DNA of 64,000 nucleotides from SpSt-398 sp041752235 (GTDB lineage Bacteria; Bacteroidota; Bacteroidia; Chitinophagales; Chitinophagaceae). Position numbers and translations under genes: made by a program. The stretch spans positions 1 to 64,000 of the forward strand of contig JBGSHM010000015.1 of NCBI GenBank assembly GCA_041752235.1. The letters run 5' to 3'. The notes beneath the pieces were generated by a model. That model did no database searches. It saw only the letters and a program-made list of their open reading frames with translations, and was not told the origin of the DNA. Every line of letters begins with the position of its first letter. Position 1 is the first letter of the stretch. Below, in pieces: positions 58,130-64,000 of the stretch.

Positions 58130-59488
58130 CTATTTCGTCAATGCCTGAATCAAATCATACTTGGTGACAATATGAAAATGCCCGGCCTCATCTTTGGCTA
58201 AAACGGCCCCATTGCCTTTATTGATCATTCCGCTCAACCGTTCAACGGGCGTAGAGAAGTCAACCAGCGGGTAGGGGGCTTCGAGGAGAGAGGCTACCTT
58301 TTCCTTTCGCAGGTCAGGATTGTCGAATAGCTTTTGAAACAATCCACTTTCACTTATCGCGCCTGCCAATTGTCCCTCATTCATGACGGGAATATGTTCG
58401 ATGTCATATTTTTTCATCAAGGCTACTGCCTCGGCCACGGTTTGCTCGGGTGTGAGTGTAATGAGTTTTTTGGAGCCGCGTGAACTGATGATATCCTTAA
58501 AGGTCTTCACATCTAAAAAGCCCCTTTCGATCATCCATTGATCATTGTACACCTTACCTACATAACGGCTACCATGATCGTGGAAGATACAAACCACGAG
58601 GTCGTCTTTTTTCAACCGGTCTTTGAGTTGTAGCAGACCCTGGATACAACTACCCGCGGAGTAACCACAGAAGATGCCTTCTTCCCGGGCCAGCTTACGG
58701 GCCATGATCGCTCCATCTTTATCGGTGACTTGTTCAAAATGGTCGATCACGCTCATATCATAATTCTCCGGGATAAAATCCTCTCCAAAGCCTTCGGAGA
58801 AATAAGGGTGCACTTCTTTCATGTCCGCTACACCTGTCCGGAAATATTTGGTAAGCAAAGAGCCAAAGACATCAATCGCCCAAATCTGGATATTGGGATT
58901 TTTCTCCTTCAGGTATTGGGCAGTTCCGGTCACGGTACCTCCGGTACCCGCTGTCACTACCAGGTGGGTGATCTTTCCGTCGGTCTGTTCCCAGATCTCA
59001 GGGCCTGTACTTTCATAATGGGCCAACCGGTTGGCCAGGTTATCATATTGATTACAGAAGAAAGAATTGGGAATCTCCTGATGCAGGCGACGGGCTACGG
59101 AATAATAGCTTTGCGGGTCTTCCGGTTCTACATTGGTAGGACAAACGATCACTTCGGCACCTACTGCTTTTAGGATATCCACTTTTTCTTTGGATTGCTT
59201 ATCGGTGGTGGCGAAAATGCATTTATATCCTTTGACCACGGCTGCCAGGGCTAGACCCATACCGGTATTTCCCGATGTACATTCTATAATTGTGCCGCCG
59301 GGCTTCAGTTTGCCTTCTTTTTCTGCCACTTCTACCATCTTCAGCGCCATCCGGTCTTTGATGGAATTACCCGGATTGAAATAATCCACTTTGGCCGCCA
59401 CCAGACAGGGGAGGTCACGGGTAATTTTGTTCAAACGGATCAAGGGGGTATTGCCAATCGTTTCGAGAATGTTGTTCTTAATATTCAT
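58130..59488 (-). CDS. Cystathionine beta-synthase with CBS domain pair
   Basis: PLP enzyme that condenses serine and homocysteine to cystathionine, or acts as cysteine synthase. I use the ATG at 59488 (MNIKNNILETIGNTPLIRLNK), which gives 452 residues and the normal family start. The catalytic domain has FNPGNSIKDRMALKMV (PLP lysine), ECTSGNTGMGLALAAV, VTAGTGGTVTGTAQYLKEKNP and CGYSAGSCIQGLLQL. The C-terminal part (about 325-452) holds two CBS motifs (TPEQTVAEAVALMKKYDIEHIPVMNEGQLAGAI and STPVERLSGMINKGNGAVLAKDE). The CBS pair usually senses a nucleotide or SAM. With cysE/cysM nearby, it fits sulfur amino-acid metabolism. Confidence 0.93.
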   Translation of the reverse strand: MNIKNNILETIGNTPLIRLNKITRDLPCLVAAKVDYFNPGNSIKDRMALKMVEVAEKEGKLKPGGTIIECTSGNTGMGLALAAVVKGYKCIFATTDKQSKEKVDILKAVGAEVIVCPTNVEPEDPQSYYSVARRLHQEIPNSFFCNQYDNLANRLAHYESTGPEIWEQTDGKITHLVVTAGTGGTVTGTAQYLKEKNPNIQIWAIDVFGSLLTKYFRTGVADMKEVHPYFSEGFGEDFIPENYDMSVIDHFEQVTDKDGAIMARKLAREEGIFCGYSAGSCIQGLLQLKDRLKKDDLVVCIFHDHGSRYVGKVYNDQWMIERGFLDVKTFKDIISSRGSKKLITLTPEQTVAEAVALMKKYDIEHIPVMNEGQLAGAISESGLFQKLFDNPDLRKEKVASLLEAPYPLVDFSTPVERLSGMINKGNGAVLAKDEAGHFHIVTKYDLIQALTK

Positions 59489-59524
59489 GGGTGCATCGTT
59501 GGGTAGGGGCAAAGGTAGGGAATA

Positions 59525-59560
59525 CAAAAAAAAGGCCCTTCCTGCAAACAGAAAGGGCCT
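59525..59560 (-). terminator. Rho-independent terminator of the sigma/anti-sigma operon
   Basis: An 8-bp stem AGGCCCTT / AAGGGCCT, extended inside by CTG/CAG, is preceded on the plus strand by nine A residues that give a U-tract on the minus-strand transcript. It lies about 22 nt after the stop of the anti-sigma-like gene. Confidence 0.9.
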
Positions 59561-59581
59561 ACCGGACTTAATGCAAGCGCA

Positions 59582-60091
59582 TTAAGCTTCTTTATGTTTT
59601 TTGTTTCGTTGATTGGCCAGGTAGCGGTCCAGCAACATCAGACCCAGTACCGCATTCGCCATCATGAATACATTGACAAATGTGTTATTGAATATCTTGC
59701 TCAGGTCAACCTTATCCATGTTTACAGAAAAGTTCGAATTTCCTGAGTCTGTCCAATCGATCTGGGCAATGGCATAGATCGTAAAAGCTACGATCAGGGT
59801 GATGAAAAAGGCCGCGATACCCCAGATGATCTTTTTGTTAATATACTTGCCTGCCGCCGGAGCAATCTGGTGCCGGGCAATCTCCTCCATCACATTTTTG
59901 GTAAACCGCATGGAGGGCTCTTCAATTTCTACGGATTTGATCCACTGCTGTGTTTCCAGCAATTCCTGGTATTTCTCCTTCCATTCCTGTTGGGAGGCGA
60001 TGAGTTGCTCGATCCGGCTTTTTTCCACCGGAGAGGCGATCCCATCAATGTATTCCCAGAGTTGCTGTTCCATGATTTCCTTCGGTTCCAT
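59582..60091 (-). CDS. Probable anti-sigma factor, membrane-bound
   Basis: A 169-residue protein just downstream of an ECF sigma gene (17-nt gap). The N-terminal cytoplasmic part (residues 1-80) is helical and has the shape of an anti-sigma domain: QQLWEYIDGIASPVEKSRIEQLIASQQEWKEKYQELLE. It lacks the HxxxCxxC zinc motif found in ZAS-type anti-sigma factors. A membrane helix follows at about 86-110 (IIWGIAAFFITLIVAFTIYAIAQI), then a periplasmic segment and a second hydrophobic helix near 139-155. The position and layout suggest it holds the sigma factor at the membrane, though this is inferred from context. Confidence 0.7.
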   Translation of the reverse strand: MEPKEIMEQQLWEYIDGIASPVEKSRIEQLIASQQEWKEKYQELLETQQWIKSVEIEEPSMRFTKNVMEEIARHQIAPAAGKYINKKIIWGIAAFFITLIVAFTIYAIAQIDWTDSGNSNFSVNMDKVDLSKIFNNTFVNVFMMANAVLGLMLLDRYLANQRNKKHKEA

Positions 60092-60108
60092 ACACGCTTT
60101 ATTTATAA

Positions 60109-60690
60109 TTAATGAAGGTCACTTATTTCTTGTGCAAAATGCATTTCCATTTTCTCTTTTAACCGTTGTCGGGCCCGGTGAAGCCTCACCTTGACCGTAT
60201 TGGGCTCCAGCCCCATGATCTGCCCGATCTCCTCCAAACTTTGTTCCGCTTTATAGAACAGGGTGATCACTTCGGCATCATCGGGACTCAACATCTTGAT
60301 AGCCCGGGTCACCATATCCAATTTCGATTTATGTTCTACCTGATTAGCGCTAAAACCCGAGGCTATATTGTCTGCCCGTTCAAAAACATGCTCATTATCG
60401 AGCGAATGTATCTCCAGTTTCTTCTTTCTCAGGTGGGTAATACAGGTGGTATTGACGATCGTGTACAGCCAGGTGCTGAACTTTGAAGCCCCCCGAAAGT
60501 CAGCCAGGTTTCGGTAGGCCTTTATAAAAATATCCTGGGCTATTTCCTCCGCTTCCTCCCGACTCTTGATAAACCGCAGTACCAGGGTAAAGACATAACC
60601 CTTATACTCCTCCACCAGTTCGCCAAAGGCGGCCTGATCTCCCTGCAGTACCCTGCTAATGAGCTCATTATCATTAAGTCCGGTGGTCAT
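60109..60690 (-). CDS. ECF-type RNA polymerase sigma factor
   Basis: A 193-residue sigma-70 of the extracytoplasmic function class. Region 2 spans about 10-95 with FGELVEEYKGYVFTLVLRF, EEAEEIAQDIFIKAYRNLADFRGASKFSTWLYTIVNTTCITHLRKKK. Region 4 is at about 130-185 with LSPDDAEVITLFYKAEQSLEEIGQIMGLEPNTVKVRLHRARQRLKEKM. The adjacent downstream gene is the probable anti-sigma factor. Directly upstream is a promoter-like TGTAACC-N16-CGTCTA on the same strand (60700-60728) that the sigma factor may recognise itself. A similar element faces the divergent DUF6249 gene. Confidence 0.94.
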   Translation of the reverse strand: MTTGLNDNELISRVLQGDQAAFGELVEEYKGYVFTLVLRFIKSREEAEEIAQDIFIKAYRNLADFRGASKFSTWLYTIVNTTCITHLRKKKLEIHSLDNEHVFERADNIASGFSANQVEHKSKLDMVTRAIKMLSPDDAEVITLFYKAEQSLEEIGQIMGLEPNTVKVRLHRARQRLKEKMEMHFAQEISDLH

Positions 60691-60699
60691 CTGTTAGTT

Positions 60700-60728
60700 T
60701 AGACGCATTTTAAAGTAGTTGGGTTACA
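60700..60728 (-). promoter_or_regulatory. Probable autoregulatory ECF promoter
   Basis: On the minus strand: TGTAACC (60722-60728), 16-nt spacer, CGTCTA (60700-60705). This is the classic ECF -35/-10 layout (GTAAC/GGAAC and CGTC). It lies 9 nt upstream of the sigma ATG, so the transcript would start almost at the start codon. Confidence 0.7.
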
Positions 60729-60767
60729 TTTTGGTGAAATCTATGAATTCTTAAAAAAAATGTAACC
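60722..60767. repeat. 11-bp inverted repeat between divergent ECF promoters
   Basis: GGTTACATTTT (60722-60732) and AAAATGTAACC (60757-60767) are perfectly complementary with 24 bases between. Each arm contains a -35 element TGTAACC read outward, one toward the sigma gene and one toward the DUF6249 gene. Confidence 0.8.
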
Positions 60768-60789
60768 TCCAATCTTCACGCGTAGTCAT
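60761..60789 (+). promoter_or_regulatory. Probable ECF promoter of the DUF6249 gene
   Basis: TGTAACC (60761-60767), 16-nt spacer, AGTCAT (60784-60789): same -35 as the sigma promoter, and the GTC core of the -10 conserved. The DUF6249 ATG is 45 nt downstream. Suggests the divergent gene is a target of the sigma factor. Confidence 0.6.
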
Positions 60790-60833
60790 ACTCCCAAAAG
60801 CAACACAATTTATTAAATTCAAAACTTACAATT

Positions 60834-61190
60834 ATGCATGGCGCTGAAATGTTGATCCCCATCCTGATTCCTCTGGGAGCATTTGCAATGGTGTTTGGGA
60901 TCGTCTATCTGAAAAGCCGCGAGAATATGGCAATGATCGAGAAGGGATTGAATCCCAAAGAGTTCGCTAACCGTCCCGCCCCTTATCGCAACCTGAAAAA
61001 TGGATTGCTTTTCCTGGGTGCCGGTGCTGGCCTCCTGATTGCCTATCTGCTGGATACATATACATTGCCTTATGAGGTTGAACCCGCCGGATTATACTTC
61101 GCCCTGATCGCCATTGGTGGTGGCGCCGGCCTGGTAGCTTCTTACCGGATTGAGAAAAAGGAGTTGTTGGATAAGGGAAGTAAGGAGTAA
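60834..61190 (+). CDS. DUF6249 small membrane protein
   Basis: A 118-residue membrane protein. Three hydrophobic segments are visible (about residues 5-25, LIPILIPLGAFAMVFGIVYL; about 54-76, GLLFLGAGAGLLIAYLLDTY; about 87-106, GLYFALIAIGGGAGLVASY). The cytoplasmic loop ENMAMIEKGLNPKEF is the hallmark of DUF6249. The last codons are made of the AAGTAAGGAGTAAG repeat. It is divergent from the ECF sigma factor and shares a matching promoter element, so it is a likely part of that regulon. Confidence 0.8.
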   Translation: MHGAEMLIPILIPLGAFAMVFGIVYLKSRENMAMIEKGLNPKEFANRPAPYRNLKNGLLFLGAGAGLLIAYLLDTYTLPYEVEPAGLYFALIAIGGGAGLVASYRIEKKELLDKGSKE

Positions 61191-61254
61191 GAAATAAGGA
61201 ATAAGGAAGTGTTTTCATTTCCTTATTCCTTATTTTTTATTTCTTATTCCTTAT
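61175..61254. repeat. AATAAGG word-repeat hairpin between convergent genes
   Basis: The left arm (about 61175-61209) has GGGAAGTAAGGAGTAAG, AAATAAGGAATAAGGAA. The right arm (61215-61254) has CATTTCCTTATTCCTTATT and TTTCTTATTCCTTATT. The left arm encodes the last codons and stop of the DUF6249 protein, and the right arm reaches into the stop codon of the S41 protease gene. Confidence 0.85.
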
Positions 61255-62837
61255 TTCGCAACCGCCGCCCGCACCACCGGATCCGTCCCATTCATCACCT
61301 CATAAAATCCGGAATTCCTCCACTTATAGCGGGCCAGGCTGGCCGTAAAGCGTTTGAGCACGGCTTCTTTATCATGCGCGGTGGCCTTATTCAGATCAAG
61401 TGTATCCTTTGCGGCCTCAATGACAAGATCTTTCCAAAGTTGAGTGGGTGTCTTGAATCCTTTGCGAAAAGCCTCGGGAGATGTAAACTGATCGATCTGT
61501 TGGCGGTTCTGCATATAGTAATTGTAAACAAAACTGCTAAACTGGATATCATAGAGAAAATCCGCCACATTCCCGGCAATATGGCTGGTATCAATGGCTA
61601 CAAACAGATCGGGCATGATACCTCCGCCACCATACACTGGTCTTTTCTTCACAATCGTTTTATATGTTTTGCCATTGGCGATCTTATTGCTGTCGGCATT
61701 AAGCATTTCTCCATTGCTATATCTTTCCCAAATCTCTTCAATGTATTCTTTCCGTCCATTTTCATAAGGCCGTTGGATGCTTCTTCCGGCCGGGGTATAG
61801 TACCGGGCGATCGTGAGACGAAGAGCGGAACCATCACTTAAGGGGAACTGTTCCTGTACCAATCCTTTCCCAAAGGAACGACGGCCAATGATCTTTGCCC
61901 GGTCCCAGTCTTGCAAGGCACCGGCAACCACCTCACTGGCGCTGGCCGACATTTCGTTGATCAGGATAACGAGTTCACCTGTCTCAAATAATCCGTTGCG
62001 ACGGCATTTATAATCCCTGCGCTTGGAATGTGTTCCTTCCGTGTAAACGATCAGTCTATCGCCATCGAGAAATTCATCCACAATATTCACTGCCTGGTCC
62101 AGCAATCCGCCTCCGTTATCCCGGAGGTCAAAGACGAGTTTTTTGAGTCCTTTTTTCTGGAGAGCCTCCAATGATTGCATGAACTCACGATAGGAAGACT
62201 CTGAAAATTTGTTGAGTTTAATATAGCCAACTGAATCGGCCAGTAAATAGGCGGCGTCCACGGCCGGGACCGGTATTCTGCCCCTTGTGATGGTCATCTC
62301 TTGCTTATTGGATCCACGTAATACCTGTACTTTAACCGAAGTGCCTCCTTCGCCTCTGACCATTTTACGTACCTGGTCGCCAACCATGTTTTTGCCGGCA
62401 ACGGCAGTACTATCGATCCGAAGGATCCGGTCACCCACTTGCAGACCCGCTTTGTCACTGGGCCCACCTGGAAGGACATAAAGAACGTGGATGGTATCAA
62501 AAAAGATATTGAACTCGATTCCTATGCCCTCAAAATTTCCGGCAATATCCTCATTCACCTGTTGCAGGTTGCTTGAAGGGATATAGATCGAGTGGGGATC
62601 CAGATGGTTGATCATTTCCTGGATGGCATCGTATTGCATGGAATCGGTTCGAACCGTATCCACATAGTTCGTTTTTACCACATCCATGATCTCCTGAAGG
62701 GAGGAGCGTTTGTCCCGTTTCAGGAATCCACTCACGGAGGGGGTGGTTTCGCGGAGGCGAAAGCCAAAATACATTCCCCCTATCAGAACCACAGCGAACA
62801 GGAGGGGAAGCCACACTTGTAATTTTTTATTCCTCAT
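61251..62837 (-). CDS. S41-family C-terminal processing peptidase
   Basis: A 528-residue periplasmic or membrane-anchored serine protease. An N-terminal membrane anchor (VWLPLLFAVVLIGGMYFGF, about 8-26) is followed by a PDZ domain (about 100-180, LYVLPGGPSDKAGLQVGDRILRID). The catalytic domain has FDLRDNGGGLLDQAVNIVDEFL, the active-site serine in EMSASASEVVAGALQDWDRA and the lysine in RRSFGKGLVQEQFPL. The C-terminal 130 residues are an added helical part. Family members trim the C-termini of envelope proteins or process peptidoglycan hydrolases. The natural substrate cannot be told here. Confidence 0.93.
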   Translation of the reverse strand: MRNKKLQVWLPLLFAVVLIGGMYFGFRLRETTPSVSGFLKRDKRSSLQEIMDVVKTNYVDTVRTDSMQYDAIQEMINHLDPHSIYIPSSNLQQVNEDIAGNFEGIGIEFNIFFDTIHVLYVLPGGPSDKAGLQVGDRILRIDSTAVAGKNMVGDQVRKMVRGEGGTSVKVQVLRGSNKQEMTITRGRIPVPAVDAAYLLADSVGYIKLNKFSESSYREFMQSLEALQKKGLKKLVFDLRDNGGGLLDQAVNIVDEFLDGDRLIVYTEGTHSKRRDYKCRRNGLFETGELVILINEMSASASEVVAGALQDWDRAKIIGRRSFGKGLVQEQFPLSDGSALRLTIARYYTPAGRSIQRPYENGRKEYIEEIWERYSNGEMLNADSNKIANGKTYKTIVKKRPVYGGGGIMPDLFVAIDTSHIAGNVADFLYDIQFSSFVYNYYMQNRQQIDQFTSPEAFRKGFKTPTQLWKDLVIEAAKDTLDLNKATAHDKEAVLKRFTASLARYKWRNSGFYEVMNGTDPVVRAAVAK

Positions 62838-62925
62838 CGTCTTGCCTTTCTTTGTAAATTGTTTGCAAAATAACTGATTTGAGCCGAACCCTGGTCAACT
62901 CCACAGTCCTTAAAACAACAAAATA

Positions 62926-63783
62926 ATGGCGAAGTTCATGCCAGAGACGATAAAATTGGTCGCTGACAGTGGGGCTACCAAGACCGAATGGTGCCTGCTG
63001 GAGGGGAAGAAGAAGCGAACGATCATTACCCAGGGCATTAGCCCTTATTTCCTGTCGCCACAAGAGATCGAAAATGTATTGTTAAAAGAATTGGTACCCA
63101 AGCTCAGGAAGCAACAACCGGATGAGATCTATTATTACGGTACCGGCCTGGCCAATCCCGATAATGTCCGCCTCATAAAAAAAGTATTGCGCAAGGTCTT
63201 CCCAGACGCTAAGCCACATGCCGACCATGATATGATGGCCGCGGCGCGGGCACTCTGTGGCGATGAAAAAGGAGTGGCCTGTATTCTAGGTACCGGCTCC
63301 AATTCCTGTTTTTTTGATGGAAAAAAAATGATCCGCAACCGCCCGGGACTGGGTTATGTGCTGGGAGACGAGGGCAGCGGGGCCTATCTGGGCAAAAAAG
63401 TAGTGCAATACTATCTCTACGAAACCTTTGATGAGGAACTTACTTATCGGTTCAATATCAAGTATGCCACCAACCGGATGGAAATACTGGATCATGTTTA
63501 CAAAAAACCTTTCCCCAATCGGTATCTGGCGGGTTTTGCTGTTTTTCTGGCCGAAAACCGGGGGCATTATATGGTAGAGAACATTATTGAAGATGGATTG
63601 AATGATTTCTTTTATGCCCATCTCAATAAATATCCCGAAATCTGGCGTTATCCGGTGCATTTTGTAGGTGGAGTGGCCTATGGATTTAAGGATGTTTTGA
63701 CAGAACTTTGCCGTACCTATGAGTTTGAACTGGGAAAAGTGATGAAGAACCCCATGGAAGGACTTATTGATTATTACAGATAA
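62926..63783 (+). CDS. N-acetylglucosamine kinase-like protein (BadF/BadG/BcrA family)
   Basis: A 285-residue ASKHA-fold kinase. The phosphate loop KLVADSGATKTEWCLLEG lies at residues 10-27. Conserved blocks are YGTGLANPDNVRLI, HDMMAAARALCG, ACILGTGSNSCFFDG, and GYVLGDEGSGAYLGKKVVQYYL, followed by HFVGGVAYGF. These match the GlcNAc kinase relatives of the BadF family. It lies 10 nt upstream of murQ, so the two are co-transcribed. The pair suggests recycling or use of the cell-wall amino sugars GlcNAc and MurNAc; kinase specificity for MurNAc is also possible. Confidence 0.88.
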   Translation: MAKFMPETIKLVADSGATKTEWCLLEGKKKRTIITQGISPYFLSPQEIENVLLKELVPKLRKQQPDEIYYYGTGLANPDNVRLIKKVLRKVFPDAKPHADHDMMAAARALCGDEKGVACILGTGSNSCFFDGKKMIRNRPGLGYVLGDEGSGAYLGKKVVQYYLYETFDEELTYRFNIKYATNRMEILDHVYKKPFPNRYLAGFAVFLAENRGHYMVENIIEDGLNDFFYAHLNKYPEIWRYPVHFVGGVAYGFKDVLTELCRTYEFELGKVMKNPMEGLIDYYR

Positions 63784-63793
63784 CAGATCGGTT

Positions 63794-64000
63794 ATGTCTT
63801 TTGAAAAGATCACGGAACAACCAAGCCCTTATCGTCACCTGGAAAAGATGTCGGTAGGGGAGATACTTACAAATATTAACCAGGAGGACCAAACGGTACC
63901 AGCTGCGGTAGCCAGGGTCATTCCCGCCATTGAAAAATTGGTGGAAGCGGCAGCCGATCGGATGTTGGCCGGAGGCCGGCTTTTCTACGTGGGGGCGGGA
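63794..64000 (+). CDS. murQ: N-acetylmuramic acid 6-phosphate etherase (partial, cut by window end)
   Basis: The first 69 codons are visible: MSFEKITEQPSPYRHLEKMSVGEILTNINQ starts it, followed by VARVIPAIEKLVEAAADRMLAGGRLFYVGAG. The TE(Q/S)xSxxxxxLDxMS-like start and the RLFYVGAG phosphosugar-binding segment match MurQ, a SIS-domain enzyme that opens the lactyl ether of MurNAc 6-phosphate. It follows a GlcNAc-kinase-like gene with 10-nt spacing. The rest of the gene is outside the window. Confidence 0.9.
   Translation, partial: MSFEKITEQPSPYRHLEKMSVGEILTNINQEDQTVPAAVARVIPAIEKLVEAAADRMLAGGRLFYVGAG

Overview
The window is a chromosomal segment of a Bacteroidota bacterium, most likely a member of the Chitinophagaceae or a close relative. 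Supporting signs are type IX secretion (T9SS) C-terminal sorting domains, a TonB-dependent receptor with a carboxypeptidase-like N-terminal domain, many short lipoproteins, promoters of the TTTG-N20-TAnnTTTG type, and Bacteroidota families such as DUF2911, DUF4369-thioredoxin, DUF4331, DUF6249 and CtlX. Almost everything looks like ordinary chromosome: I see no phage, transposase, CRISPR array or integrated element.

Layout. 1-2.7 kb: glycolysis genes pyk and pfkA, divergent from an RmlD-like reductase. 3.6-9.9 kb: a TonB receptor, a DUF4331 protein apparently split into two exported halves, a TPR lipoprotein and a T9SS cargo protein. 10-12.4 kb: two adjacent guanidino-group-modifying enzymes (CtlX and an arginine-deiminase-like protein). 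12.6-16.1 kb: smc. 16.1-20.3 kb: small exported proteins (peroxiredoxin, beta-propeller, rhodanese-thioredoxin, GH16 glycosidase). 20.4-36.4 kb: a 15-kb amino-acid block, his leader-hisGDCB, trp leader-trpEGDCFB-(lipoprotein)-trpA, antisense tRNA-Gly, hisHAF-hisIE and a TlpA-like thioredoxin. 36.4-44.3 kb: DUF2911/TPR protein, pdxJ, two T9SS cargo proteins and a beta-propeller-like protein. 44.5-50.7 kb: parE, a methyltransferase, a DUF1835 protein and parC. 50.6-59.5 kb (minus strand): exported protein, smpB, accD, a cytochrome-like lipoprotein, cysM, cysE, fbaA, a protein with kinase-like motifs, and cystathionine beta-synthase. 59.6-61.2 kb: an ECF sigma/anti-sigma pair with a divergent DUF6249 gene. 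61.2-64 kb: S41 protease, GlcNAc-kinase-like protein and the start of murQ.

The most informative signals are regulatory. The his and trp operons each begin with a short leader peptide (His-Ile-His-His-His; Trp-Trp-Trp), an antiterminator segment that overlaps the end of the leader, and a strong intrinsic terminator. In both cases the promoter -7 box ends only 4-7 nt before the leader ATG, so the leaders are probably leaderless. The ECF sigma gene and the divergent DUF6249 gene have facing TGTAACC-N16-GTC-type promoters, which suggests an autoregulated stress regulon. Intergenic spaces hold a striking series of inverted repeats, each built from a different short tandem word (GTGAGAC/GTGAATG, CTAATAG, AATAAGG, GAAGTCCG, ATTAATTA and others) but with the same arm-spacer-arm design. 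Several abut or encode the last codons of neighbouring genes. I do not recognise these as a named family, and they are the best candidate here for something undescribed.
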